A stretch of 64,000 bases of DNA from Corallococcus soli. Lineage in GTDB: Bacteria > Myxococcota > Myxococcia > Myxococcales > Myxococcaceae. Below the pieces are notes generated by a model, which worked only from the letters and a program-made list of their open reading frames with translations, was not told the origin of the DNA and searched no databases. The translations under genes were made by a program, and so were the position numbers. The first letter of the stretch is position 1, and each line of letters begins with the position of its first letter. Positions 33,953 through 41,969 of the stretch are shown piece by piece. The DNA is taken from the NCBI RefSeq assembly GCF_014930455.1, contig NZ_JAAIYO010000011.1:1-64000 (forward strand), given 5' to 3'.

Positions 33953-35058
33953 ACCTGGACGCAATGCTGCGCGACAAGCGGGTCATCGTCCTGTGCGGCG
34001 CGGGGGGCGTGGGCAAGACGACGACGGCGGCGGCGCTGGGCGTGGCCGCGGCGCGGGCGGGGCGCCACGTGCTGGTGCTCACCATCGACCCGGCGCGCCG
34101 GCTGGCGGAGGCCATGGGGCTGAAGGAGAACGGCCCGGAGCCCACCACCGTCCCGCCGGAGCGCCTGTACGCGGACGGCCCCCGGGGCGAGGGCCGCCTG
34201 GACGTGTGGATGCTGGAGCCGGGCGTCGTCTTCGAGCGCATGGTGCGCAAGCTGTCCGCCACGGAGAGCGCCGCGCGCGCCATCCTGGACCACCGGCTGT
34301 ACCGCTTCCTGTCGGAGCTGGTGGCGGGCGTGCAGGAGTACGCCGCCGCGGAGGCCCTGGACGGCTTCCTCACGGACGGCCACTACGACCTCATCCTCCT
34401 GGACACCCCGCCCAGCCGCCACGCGCTGGACTTCCTGGAGGCCCCGGGCCGGCTGGCGCGCTTCCTGGACGACCGGGTGATCTCCCTCTTCGGTCCGGAC
34501 TCCGGCCGCACCGGCCGGCTGTGGCAGGGCGCGCAGGCGCTGGTGGGCAAGGTGCTGGACGGCGTCTTCGGCGGGGGCTTCGCGCAGGAGATGCGCACCT
34601 TCGTGGGGGCCTTCGGCGGCCTGTTCGCCGGCATCCGCCTGCACACGGAGCGGCTGCGCACCCAGCTGGCGTCCAAGGACGCGGCCTTCCTGCTCGTCAC
34701 GTCACCAGAGGCCGCCGCGCTGCGCGAGGCCACCTTCTTCAAGGAGACGCTCCAGGCGCGCGGGCTGCCCTTCGCGGGCTACGTGCTCAACCGCAGCTGG
34801 GCGCGCGAGGACGGCCTGGCGCCGGCCGGCGACCTGAAGTCCCACGCCAGCACCGCCGTGGACACCGACGCCATCGTCGCGCTGGAGCACCTGGCGGGCG
34901 TGGAGGACGCGCGCGCCAGCGCCCACCGCTCGCTGCTGGCGAGGCTGGCGGAGGGCCTGCCCCTGGGCGCCATGGCCATCGCCGCGCCGGACGCGGGCGC
35001 GGACCTGGAGGATTTCCGGGGGCTGGTGCACCTGGGCGAGGCGCTCACCGTCGCCTGA
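33949..35058 (+). CDS. ArsA/Get3-like ATPase, subunit 2
   Basis: A 369-residue SIMIBI ATPase. Its P-loop is GAGGVGKT (17-24): the signature lysine of the deviant Walker A is Ala (A18). It does carry the DPA motif (TIDPARRLAEAMG) and the switch DTPPSRHALDFL. Subunit 1 has the opposite pattern, so the two probably form a heterodimer with one or two composite sites, as for the mycobacterial Rv3679-Rv3680 pair. The ATG overlaps the subunit 1 stop (ATGA), consistent with equimolar synthesis. Client protein unknown. Confidence 0.82.
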   Translation: MNLDAMLRDKRVIVLCGAGGVGKTTTAAALGVAAARAGRHVLVLTIDPARRLAEAMGLKENGPEPTTVPPERLYADGPRGEGRLDVWMLEPGVVFERMVRKLSATESAARAILDHRLYRFLSELVAGVQEYAAAEALDGFLTDGHYDLILLDTPPSRHALDFLEAPGRLARFLDDRVISLFGPDSGRTGRLWQGAQALVGKVLDGVFGGGFAQEMRTFVGAFGGLFAGIRLHTERLRTQLASKDAAFLLVTSPEAAALREATFFKETLQARGLPFAGYVLNRSWAREDGLAPAGDLKSHASTAVDTDAIVALEHLAGVEDARASAHRSLLARLAEGLPLGAMAIAAPDAGADLEDFRGLVHLGEALTVA

Positions 35059-35177
35059 AGGCCCCCGGGCCCTTCGCGCAGGGCGGACGGGCAACCGTCG
35101 CCGCTCCCGGTCGGCTGGAGCTTTGCGCGCTCCGGAGGACTTCCCATGTTCGTCAGGCCAGGAGGCTCGCGACGCAC

Positions 35178-36218
35178 ATGGGAACCAAGGACTACAGCAA
35201 CGGAAACGGCCGGCAGGACCTGGGGCGCGCGGACCGCTCCACGCCTCCCACCGACGCCATGGCCACGCACCGCGCGCCCGACACGGCCCCTCCGGGCTCG
35301 CGGGAGCGCTCCGAATCCGACGTGAGCGGGTGGAGCCCCGCGCGTGACGAGGAGGCCTCCGCGCGCCAGGGCCGCTTCCACCGCGCCGCCGCGTGGCGCC
35401 TGGGCCAGGTGCGCACCCAGGTGGACGACAGCGGCGCCTGGAGCGGGGAGCGCGAAGGGGAGCGCGGCGGCTCCGCGGGCCCCTACGGCCGCGATGACCG
35501 GGACGTGCGCTCCGCCACGGGCCAGTGGCCGCGAAGCAGCGACGACCGGGACGCGCGCGCCTCCGCCGGACAGGCGCCCGGGAGGACGGCGGGCGACCAG
35601 GAGCTGGAGATGCCCCGCCAGCGCGCCGACTACCGGGACTGGGACCGCACCGGCTACGGCGGCGAGGAGCCCCTCTTGCGCGACCGCCGGCCCCAGGCCC
35701 CGCGCGAGCAGCCCGCCCGGGCCACCCCGTCCTCGGCGTCCACCCCCTCGCGACGGCGCTGGCAGCGCGAGCCGCTCACCGCGCGCGACATCATGACCCG
35801 CGCGGTGCGCACCGCCCGGCGCGACAGCACGCTGCGGGAGGTGGCGCAGCTGATGAAGGACGAGGACTGCGGCGTCGTGCCCATCGTGGACGGGGAGGGG
35901 CGCCTGCTGGGGCTCGTCACGGACCGGGACCTGGCGCTGCGGGCCTTCGCGGGCGGGCGCGCCGTGGACGGCCTGCGCGCGGCGGACGTGATGACGGAGG
36001 ACATCGAGGCGGTGCTGCCAGAGGAGGCCCTGCACGGCGTCATCGACCTGATGGGCCGCAGGCAGGTGCGGCGCGTCCCCGTCGTGGAGCCCGACGACCG
36101 GCTGGTGGGCATCATCGCGCTGGGGGACATCGCCAGCCGCGCGGACCAGGACGAGGAGCTGCAGGACGCGCTGGAGCGCATCTCTTCGCGGCGCTCGTTC
36201 TGGAGCCGGCTCCGCTAG
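35178..36218 (+). CDS. CBS-domain protein with long disordered N-terminus
   Basis: A 346-residue protein. Residues 1-200 are Arg/Asp/Gly/Ser-rich and disordered; residues 203-330 contain two CBS motifs (LTARDIMTRAVRTARRDSTL, then LRAADVMTEDIEAV), a Bateman module that usually binds adenine nucleotides. No catalytic domain follows. AGGAGG lies about 13 bp before the ATG. It follows the ArsA pair after 119 bp and ends in a hairpin terminator; its role is probably regulatory. Confidence 0.8.
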   Translation: MGTKDYSNGNGRQDLGRADRSTPPTDAMATHRAPDTAPPGSRERSESDVSGWSPARDEEASARQGRFHRAAAWRLGQVRTQVDDSGAWSGEREGERGGSAGPYGRDDRDVRSATGQWPRSSDDRDARASAGQAPGRTAGDQELEMPRQRADYRDWDRTGYGGEEPLLRDRRPQAPREQPARATPSSASTPSRRRWQREPLTARDIMTRAVRTARRDSTLREVAQLMKDEDCGVVPIVDGEGRLLGLVTDRDLALRAFAGGRAVDGLRAADVMTEDIEAVLPEEALHGVIDLMGRRQVRRVPVVEPDDRLVGIIALGDIASRADQDEELQDALERISSRRSFWSRLR

Positions 36219-36232
36219 GCCGCGCCGGGAAG

Positions 36233-36257
36233 GGCGCGGGCCCGCGAAGCCCGCGCC
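36233..36257. terminator. Hairpin terminator between convergent genes
   Basis: GGCGCGGGC (36233-36241) pairs with GCCCGCGCC (36249-36257) around a 7-base loop, immediately between the CBS protein stop and the Rieske protein stop; likely serves both strands. Confidence 0.7.
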
Positions 36258-37064
36258 TCACGCGATGGTGACGACCACCCCGGACGCATCCGCGGCCACG
36301 GTGAACTTCTTCAGGTCGCTGGTCGCGGCCCCCGTCCCCGGCGTCAGGACGCCCGTCTTGCTGAACTGGGACGCGTGGCAGGGGCACAGCAGCCCGTCCA
36401 GGCCCGACTCGAACCCCACCTCGCAGCCCTGGTGCGGACAGACGGAGTCCACCGCCGAATAGGTGCCGTCCTCCAGCTTGAAGACGAACACCGTCTTGCC
36501 GTAGCCGGTGGGCGTGCCGCTCACCATGCCGCCGGTGTCCTGGAGCGCGGGGAACTGCGCGAACGTGAGCGTCAGCGTCCCGTTCACCACCGAGGGGAAG
36601 TTGTCGTCACCGGACTTGAGCGAGATGCTCAGCACCTGGGTGCCCGCGTTGTACGTGGCCACGTACGCCTTGAGCGGCACCGTCGCGGGCGCGTTCGTCA
36701 CCGCGCCCGTGAGGTCGTAGCGCGACAGGTGGCAGGGGCACACGGCCTCCTGGCCGTCGAAGCCCATGGGGCAGCCCACGTGGGTGCAGGTGGCGGACAG
36801 CACCGCGAAGACGCTGTCCGCGGGGTGCACCACCAGCAGGTTCTCCTGCCCGGAGCCGCCCGGGAAGCGCAGCGTCACGGAGCCGCCCACGCGCGCCAGG
36901 TCCGGGTAGCGCGGCACCACCAGCGCCACGATGCCGTCCTCGCCCGGGGTGGGCACGTCCAGCAGCGGCGAGGGGTCGATGTCCGGCGCGCACGCGGGGA
37001 TCCCCGCGACGACGACGCCCGTGCCCAGCAGCTTCTTGAAGAAGTCGCGACGCGACGAGCTCAC
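36258..37064 (-). CDS. Tat-exported protein with two Rieske [2Fe-2S] domains
   Basis: A 268-residue exported protein. The N-terminus SSRRDFFKKLLGTG is a twin-arginine signal, and IPAC (Cys 25) may be a lipobox. Two complete Rieske motifs follow: C93-x-H95-x2-C98 with C109-x-C111-H112, and C209-x-H211-x2-C214 with C227-x-C229-H230. Each binds a [2Fe-2S] cluster through two Cys and two His, with the other Cys pair forming a disulfide. Two clusters in one small polypeptide suggest an electron wire in the periplasm. The GTG start overlaps the YceI stop by four bases. Confidence 0.85.
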   Translation of the reverse strand: MSSSRRDFFKKLLGTGVVVAGIPACAPDIDPSPLLDVPTPGEDGIVALVVPRYPDLARVGGSVTLRFPGGSGQENLLVVHPADSVFAVLSATCTHVGCPMGFDGQEAVCPCHLSRYDLTGAVTNAPATVPLKAYVATYNAGTQVLSISLKSGDDNFPSVVNGTLTLTFAQFPALQDTGGMVSGTPTGYGKTVFVFKLEDGTYSAVDSVCPHQGCEVGFESGLDGLLCPCHASQFSKTGVLTPGTGAATSDLKKFTVAADASGVVVTIA

Positions 37065-37636
37065 GTGCCCTCCTGGAAGACGAGGTGGGGCTCCAGCACC
37101 AGCTTGTCGTCCACCTTCACCATCAGCAGCGAGGGGCGCTCAATCTTGTAGCCCTCCAGGCTGATGTCGAAGGTGCCGTCCGCGGTCACCTGCCTGGCGG
37201 ACGCGAAGTTCACCGTCATGGGGACCACCACGTCCTTCGTCACGCCGTGGAAGGTGAGCTTGCCCTTGAGGACCACCGACACGGTGCCCGGGAAGGTCGC
37301 GGGGGGCTTCACGCCCGTGGCCACGGCCTTCAGCTCGATGAGCGGGTACTTCGCCGCCTCCGTCACCTCCAGCATGTGCGTGTCGCGGTTGGAGTTCTGC
37401 GAGTCGAAGTCCTTCACCTGCGCGCGCACGGCCACCTGGAGGGTGCCGTCCGGCTTCAGCACGGCCTTGCCCTCGCTGGGAGCGGCCTTGCCGGACACCT
37501 CGTGCAGCTTGTGGATGAGCTTGTAGGTGAGCGAGCTGGCGTCCTTCTTCACCGAATACAACCGCGCGGCGTCCTGCGCGGCTGCGGGGAGCGCGAGCAT
37601 CAGGGCGGCAAGCGTGGCGAGTCGTCGAACAATCAC
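37061..37636 (-). CDS. YceI-family periplasmic protein
   Basis: A 191-residue protein with a cleavable signal (MIVRRLATLAALMLALPAAA-Q). The mature part has YceI hallmarks: YSVKKDASSLTYKLIHKLHEVSG, DFDSQNSNRDTHM near residue 90, GKLTFHGVTKDVVVPMTVN and a final strand with KIERPSLLMVKVDDKL. YceI proteins are lipocalin-like barrels that bind isoprenoid quinones or amphiphiles. It lies between the Rieske protein (overlap) and a four-His membrane protein, so a quinone-linked role is plausible. The GTG at 37636 follows TGGAGGA. Confidence 0.88.
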   Translation of the reverse strand: MIVRRLATLAALMLALPAAAQDAARLYSVKKDASSLTYKLIHKLHEVSGKAAPSEGKAVLKPDGTLQVAVRAQVKDFDSQNSNRDTHMLEVTEAAKYPLIELKAVATGVKPPATFPGTVSVVLKGKLTFHGVTKDVVVPMTVNFASARQVTADGTFDISLEGYKIERPSLLMVKVDDKLVLEPHLVFQEGT

Positions 37637-37715
37637 GGCGTCCTCCAGAGGGGGTACGGCTCTGCTTCCGCACAACGGCCGGCGTGCGGAGACATTCACG
37701 GCAGGGGGGTTGAGG

Positions 37716-38504
37716 TCAGAAGGTCAGCGTCACGATGCCCGCGGCGACGCAGCCCAGCGTGGCATAGCCAACCACCTGGTGCGCGGTGGCGTACTTCGGC
37801 TCGGAGAGCTCGCCGTAGCTCTGCGTGGCGAGGATGCCCAGCACGGCCTGCGCCACCATGCCGGCGGTGGCCAGGCTCATGAAGATCTTGTGGAACGTCA
37901 CCGAGTCCCACTGGAAGTCGCGCTCCACCGGATCCGGCGCCAGGAGGCCCAGCGTGCCCACGGTGGCGAACAGCAGCGACGTGCCGATGACGACGCCCCG
38001 GTGCCACGCGAGCAGGGAGCGATCATCCCCGCCGCCCCGGAACGAGCGGTTGAACTGGATCTGCCCCAGCACGGTGGCCGCTGTGAGGCCGCCCGCCATG
38101 CCCAGGCCCAGGCCCTGGTGCAGCTTGAGCATGGTGCGCCGCGTCTTGAGCTGACCCTCCAGCTCTGGATCCAACAGGCCCGCCGTCGCCTCCGCCTCCG
38201 GGGTGAGCAGGTCGAAGTCCAGGCCAGGCTCCGACGGGGAGCCCGCCGCGTCCTGCGGCTCCGGGGTGGCGGACACCGGCGGCGCCACGTCCGGCGTCAC
38301 CGGCGGGGGCGCGGCGGGGGCGGGGGTGGGGGCCGCGGGCGCTGCCTCCTGGGGAGGGGGCGCGGGCGGGACGGGCTTGCGCTTCGAGGGCTTTCGCTTC
38401 GTCGCCGCGACCAGCACGGGGGCGTCCGACGCGGGGGCCGCGCTGGCAGGGGAGGCGGCCAGGAGCAGGACGGCCAGGAGGGGGGCAATGACGCGGGTCA
38501 TCAT
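37716..38504 (-). CDS. Exported membrane protein resembling cytochrome b561
   Basis: A 262-residue protein: signal peptide, a Lys/Pro/Ala-rich linker (40-85) and four transmembrane helices after residue 120. Each helix carries a His at or near its start (KLHQGLG, AWHRGVV, FHKIFMS, TAHQVVG), the four-His pattern for two b hemes in the b561/ferric reductase-like group. It is first in an operon with YceI and the dual-Rieske protein, which favours a membrane electron carrier. The family is inferred from pattern only. Start at the first of two Met codons. Confidence 0.6.
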   Translation of the reverse strand: MMTRVIAPLLAVLLLAASPASAAPASDAPVLVAATKRKPSKRKPVPPAPPPQEAAPAAPTPAPAAPPPVTPDVAPPVSATPEPQDAAGSPSEPGLDFDLLTPEAEATAGLLDPELEGQLKTRRTMLKLHQGLGLGMAGGLTAATVLGQIQFNRSFRGGGDDRSLLAWHRGVVIGTSLLFATVGTLGLLAPDPVERDFQWDSVTFHKIFMSLATAGMVAQAVLGILATQSYGELSEPKYATAHQVVGYATLGCVAAGIVTLTF

Positions 38505-38635
38505 GGGATTCCCAGAGGGGGACGACGCGGCCCGTCGTAATGGGGGGCGGCCGCCCCTCCACGCTACCCCGGCTCGCGGGTCGAGTGCACGGGAGTGCAC
38601 ACAGGGTCCCGGAGCCACTTGCGGCAACGATAAGC

Positions 38636-38670
38636 GGCCCGGGGGTGGAATCCCCTTGAACCCCCGGGCC
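38636..38670 (-). terminator. Hairpin terminator after the NTF2-fold gene
   Basis: GGCCCGGGGG (38636-38645) and CCCCCGGGCC (38661-38670) form a perfect 10-bp stem with a 15-base loop, 19 bp past the stop of the leftward NTF2-fold gene. Confidence 0.7.
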
Positions 38671-38689
38671 CTAAAAGTCGCGCGGCGCG

Positions 38690-39115
38690 CTACGCCGGGG
38701 TGGTCGCCGGGACCTCCGACCGGGGCGCGGTGCCGTGGGAGAGTTCCTGACCCAGGGCGTGCGGGTCGAAGTAGGCGAAGAAGCGCCGGACGCGGTCGCC
38801 GTCCCACTCGATGATGGAGACGCCTTCGTAGGCGATGGCGGCGCCGTTGTCGGCCTGGCCCTGCGTCTCCCACTCCAGGGCCACGCGGTCACCGGACTCA
38901 ATCATGTTGCGGAAGGTGGACTTCACCCTGCCCAGGGTGCCCTTGTATTCGGTCCAGAAGCGGCGGGCGCCGTCGAGGCCGGTGAAGACGCTGGACGAGG
39001 CGATGTTGCTCACCTGGGCGTCATCGGCGAAGAGGGCGACCAGCGACTCCACGTCACCGTCCGCCTCCAGTTTCAACAGGGCGTCCACGAACCGCTGCGC
39101 TCGTTCCATCGGCAT
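38690..39115 (-). CDS. SnoaL-like / NTF2-fold protein
   Basis: A 141-residue cytosolic protein of SnoaL type: RAQRFVDALLKLEADGDVESL helix, ALFADDAQV, SGDRVALEWETQGQ and IIEWDGDRVRRFFAYFDP. Probably binds or converts a small ligand; reaction unknown. GAGGA precedes the first ATG; a second Met is at 39109. It stands alone before a hairpin terminator. Confidence 0.78.
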   Translation of the reverse strand: MPMERAQRFVDALLKLEADGDVESLVALFADDAQVSNIASSSVFTGLDGARRFWTEYKGTLGRVKSTFRNMIESGDRVALEWETQGQADNGAAIAYEGVSIIEWDGDRVRRFFAYFDPHALGQELSHGTAPRSEVPATTPA

Positions 39116-39342
39116 CCGCGTCCTCACGGGGTTGGAAGGTGTTTGGGGGAAGGGTGCGCATGGGGGGGTGCGGGTGTCCGTCGCGCGCGGCCGCCCCCCT
39201 GCCCCCCAGACGGCGCCTCCACCCCCCTGCCGCCGGGCGCCCCATAGGTGGCTGAAGTCCCGCGAGCGGCCACGCCTGCGGCGAGGGGGCCGGTTGCGCC
39301 GGAGTATCGGGTCGGAGCATGACTGTCGGTGAGGAGCGCCCC

Positions 39343-40260
39343 ATGTCCCAGCAGGCCCACCGTCCCGCGCCGCCTGGCGCCGACACGACGACCGACCTTC
39401 CCGAAGCCGTGGCGGCGGACGCGATGACCGACCTGCCCTCCCCGGGGGGCATGGACGCCATGGCCGGACGTCCCGAAGCCGTGGCCACGGACGCGCGGAT
39501 CCGACGCCCCGAGCCCGTGGCCACGGAGACCTTCCCACCGCTCACGGAGCTGCTGGACGCGGTGCGCTCGCCCGGCATGGTGCGTGCGGACATCGACGCG
39601 CTCATCGCGGCGCTGGGCCGGCCCCTGCCGGCGGATGAGTCGCCTCGCGCCCGCGCCGACGTGCTGCTGTACCTGATGGACCGGGACAATCCCCTGGGCC
39701 ACCACCGGGGCCGCGACAGGACGACGGTGCGGCATGCGGCGAAGGACGCCCTGTTGTCCCTGGGCTATCCGTACGCACTGGAGCTGCCGCCCGAGCTGCT
39801 GGAGACCCCCGCCCGCGCCCACCCCGTCCCATCCAAGCCCTACACGGGCCCCGGGGCAGTGGGCATCGCCGCGACGCTGCTGTCCGCGCTGTACCAGTCG
39901 GGCGTCGTCGCCGTCGCGCAGCTGGTCATGAGCTTCGGGCACTTCGACTGGGAGCGCCCGTGGACAGAGCCCTTCCTCCCCGCCCTGCTGGCGGTGTGGA
40001 TCCCCACGCTGAGCGCCCTCTTCGGCCACGGCCTGGGGAATCGGACGGCGCACGTCGTCGGCTCGTGGGGACTGTGGCTGCTGGCGGCGGCCTGGAGCGT
40101 GGCGGCCCTCGTCGGGCTCTCCGCTTCGCAGCCCTTCTGGCTCTTCGTCCTGCCCTGGCACCTGGCGCTGTGGTCCGCCTGGACGATGCGCCCGGGACCT
40201 GATCCGCAGGCGAAGCCGGAAACACCCACGGAGCCACGGACGCCACTGGCCGGGGCCTGA
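39343..40260 (+). CDS. Integral membrane protein, unknown
   Basis: A 305-residue protein. The first 60 residues are disordered with repeated PEAVATDA-like segments; 70-165 form a helical cytosolic domain (TVRHAAKDALLSLGYPYALELPPELL); four hydrophobic segments follow (about 175-285), and the tail is Pro/Thr-rich. AGGAG seven bases before the ATG at 39343 favours this start over 39319. I do not recognise the family. It converges with the 508-residue unknown protein, 11 bp apart. Confidence 0.6.
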   Translation: MSQQAHRPAPPGADTTTDLPEAVAADAMTDLPSPGGMDAMAGRPEAVATDARIRRPEPVATETFPPLTELLDAVRSPGMVRADIDALIAALGRPLPADESPRARADVLLYLMDRDNPLGHHRGRDRTTVRHAAKDALLSLGYPYALELPPELLETPARAHPVPSKPYTGPGAVGIAATLLSALYQSGVVAVAQLVMSFGHFDWERPWTEPFLPALLAVWIPTLSALFGHGLGNRTAHVVGSWGLWLLAAAWSVAALVGLSASQPFWLFVLPWHLALWSAWTMRPGPDPQAKPETPTEPRTPLAGA

Positions 40261-40271
40261 CCGCGCGGTGA

Positions 40272-41798
40272 TCAGCGCCGCGAGTCCTCGGCCCACTCCT
40301 CGCGCGTCCAGCCCTGCCGTTCGTAGAGGGCGCGGCGCTCCGGGGGGAGCGCGTCCCAGGAGGTGCCGGGGTCCAGGTCCTTCGGGCGGCTGAAGACACC
40401 GGGGACGTCGCTCCGGAGGGCCTGGGCGGCACGCTCCGGGGTGAGGCCGCGCAGGCCGTAGCCCAGCTTGAGGGTGGCGTGGTGCTGGTGGGACTTGTCG
40501 GAGAGTTCAAAGGCCACGCCGCCACCGAACTCCGCGGTGCGCGGGTTGAGGTTCGCGTGCGCACGGGCGTGCGAGCCCGCCCCCAGGGACAGCTCCACCT
40601 TGCCCTCCGAGTCGCGCCCCACGCTGGCGATGCCCACGCTGAGCTGGAGCTCCGCCTCGGTCCTGCCGTGCGCGTCCGTCATCAGCTCCAGCTCCAGGGG
40701 CCCACCCTTGGCGACCACGCCCCCCTGCGTCTGGACCTCGGCGGCGCCGCGCGCATCAAGGTGGGCTTCGGACTTCAGCTTGAACCGGTCGAGGGACGCG
40801 CTCGCTTCGGCGGTGAGGAACGCGCCGGCGGGCTGCTGGCCGGAGAGGACCAGCGCGCGGGCGGTGGCCTTTTCGTAGGCCTGGACCTGGGATGCCTGGG
40901 GACGGCCGAGGCCGGTCTTCCATTCGGCTTCGTAGCGCTCGCGCCGGGGGTCGGCCCAGGTGAGCCCGAGCACGGTTTCACGCAGGTCCAACGCCTGGGG
41001 CGGCCCGAGCGTGCGCAGGGCGCGCAGGCTGTCGGCCTGGCCCACGGCTTCGCCATAGCGGCGCAGGTAGGCGTCGTAGGCCTGGACGGCGGCGTGGCCG
41101 GTGTCGGTGGCGTGGGCGTTCACCGCGTCCCGCAGCGCCCCGGGCAGCTTCGGATCATTGACGAAGACCTCCGGTCGCCCGGGCATGCCCAGCGCCCCCG
41201 AGACGCCGCCTGGACGCCGCTGGAGGACACCGTTCGACGCGGCCTGTTCCAGGAAGGACTGGCGAGCAGGTGCATCCATCCGGGACACGTACGTGCTGAG
41301 CAGGCCGTCGCGGTCCATGCGCTCCAGCGTGGCCCGGTACGCGTCCCGGGGAACGGAGCCGAGCACGGCGTGCGTGGCCTGGACGTCGCTGTCCGTGAGG
41401 AACGGGTTCGACAGGCTGCGCGTCAGGTGCGACTGGAGCGTGGCGTAGACGTCCTCGGGGACGGGTGCGGACGCGGGACGCAGACGACCGCCCAGCGCGG
41501 CGAGCTCGCGCGCGGACACGGAGGGGCCCGCGAGGCCTCCCGGCGCTGGGGCCACGGGGGACTGCGCGGGAGTCCCGGGCGGACCGTCATAGGCCCGCAG
41601 CTCGTTGCGCGTCGGTGAGCCCGGGGCTGGGGCGGGCTTCAGGGACGTGGGCGCGGAGCTGCTGCTCTCCGCGACGGAGGACCGCCTGGACGCGGGACGC
41701 GGAGCGTCCAGGGCCTCACGGGGCTTCGGTCCGGAGACGTCGGGAAGAGGGCTGTCGAGGGGAACAGGGCTGCTGCCGGCAGAATCGATTCGGGACAT
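40272..41798 (-). CDS. Hypothetical protein, 508 residues, no signal peptide
   Basis: Residues 1-100 are Ser/Pro/Ala-rich and disordered (typical of secreted-by-other-means or scaffold proteins); 105-330 are helical (ATLQSHLTRSLSNPFLTDSDV, VNAHATDTGHAAVQAYDAYL); 340-450 consist of alternating strands of amphipathic character (for example EAHLDARGAAEVQTQGGVVA and ELQLSVGIASVGRDSEG) like a beta-barrel or solenoid; the end is charged. No family recognised. Leftward and next to the LysM-GH19 gene, with 171 bp between. Confidence 0.6.
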   Translation of the reverse strand: MSRIDSAGSSPVPLDSPLPDVSGPKPREALDAPRPASRRSSVAESSSSAPTSLKPAPAPGSPTRNELRAYDGPPGTPAQSPVAPAPGGLAGPSVSARELAALGGRLRPASAPVPEDVYATLQSHLTRSLSNPFLTDSDVQATHAVLGSVPRDAYRATLERMDRDGLLSTYVSRMDAPARQSFLEQAASNGVLQRRPGGVSGALGMPGRPEVFVNDPKLPGALRDAVNAHATDTGHAAVQAYDAYLRRYGEAVGQADSLRALRTLGPPQALDLRETVLGLTWADPRRERYEAEWKTGLGRPQASQVQAYEKATARALVLSGQQPAGAFLTAEASASLDRFKLKSEAHLDARGAAEVQTQGGVVAKGGPLELELMTDAHGRTEAELQLSVGIASVGRDSEGKVELSLGAGSHARAHANLNPRTAEFGGGVAFELSDKSHQHHATLKLGYGLRGLTPERAAQALRSDVPGVFSRPKDLDPGTSWDALPPERRALYERQGWTREEWAEDSRR

Positions 41799-41969
41799 CG
41801 GGCTCGCTCCGAAGGAGGAACCCGGACGTCTTGCAGCGGGTGCGCCGCAGGCAGGTGCCCGGAATCACGGCACCGCGCCGCGTCCCCGGGCCCTTTCACG
41901 GGACCTGGCGTCCGACGTCACAGACGGGCGTTACCCTCACGCCCGTCCGCGAGAAGACGCAGTCTCCGC

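Noticed and set aside
32999-35058. Arsenic resistance operon
   Set aside because: ArsB, ArsC and ArsR genes and the metal-binding cysteines of ArsA are absent.
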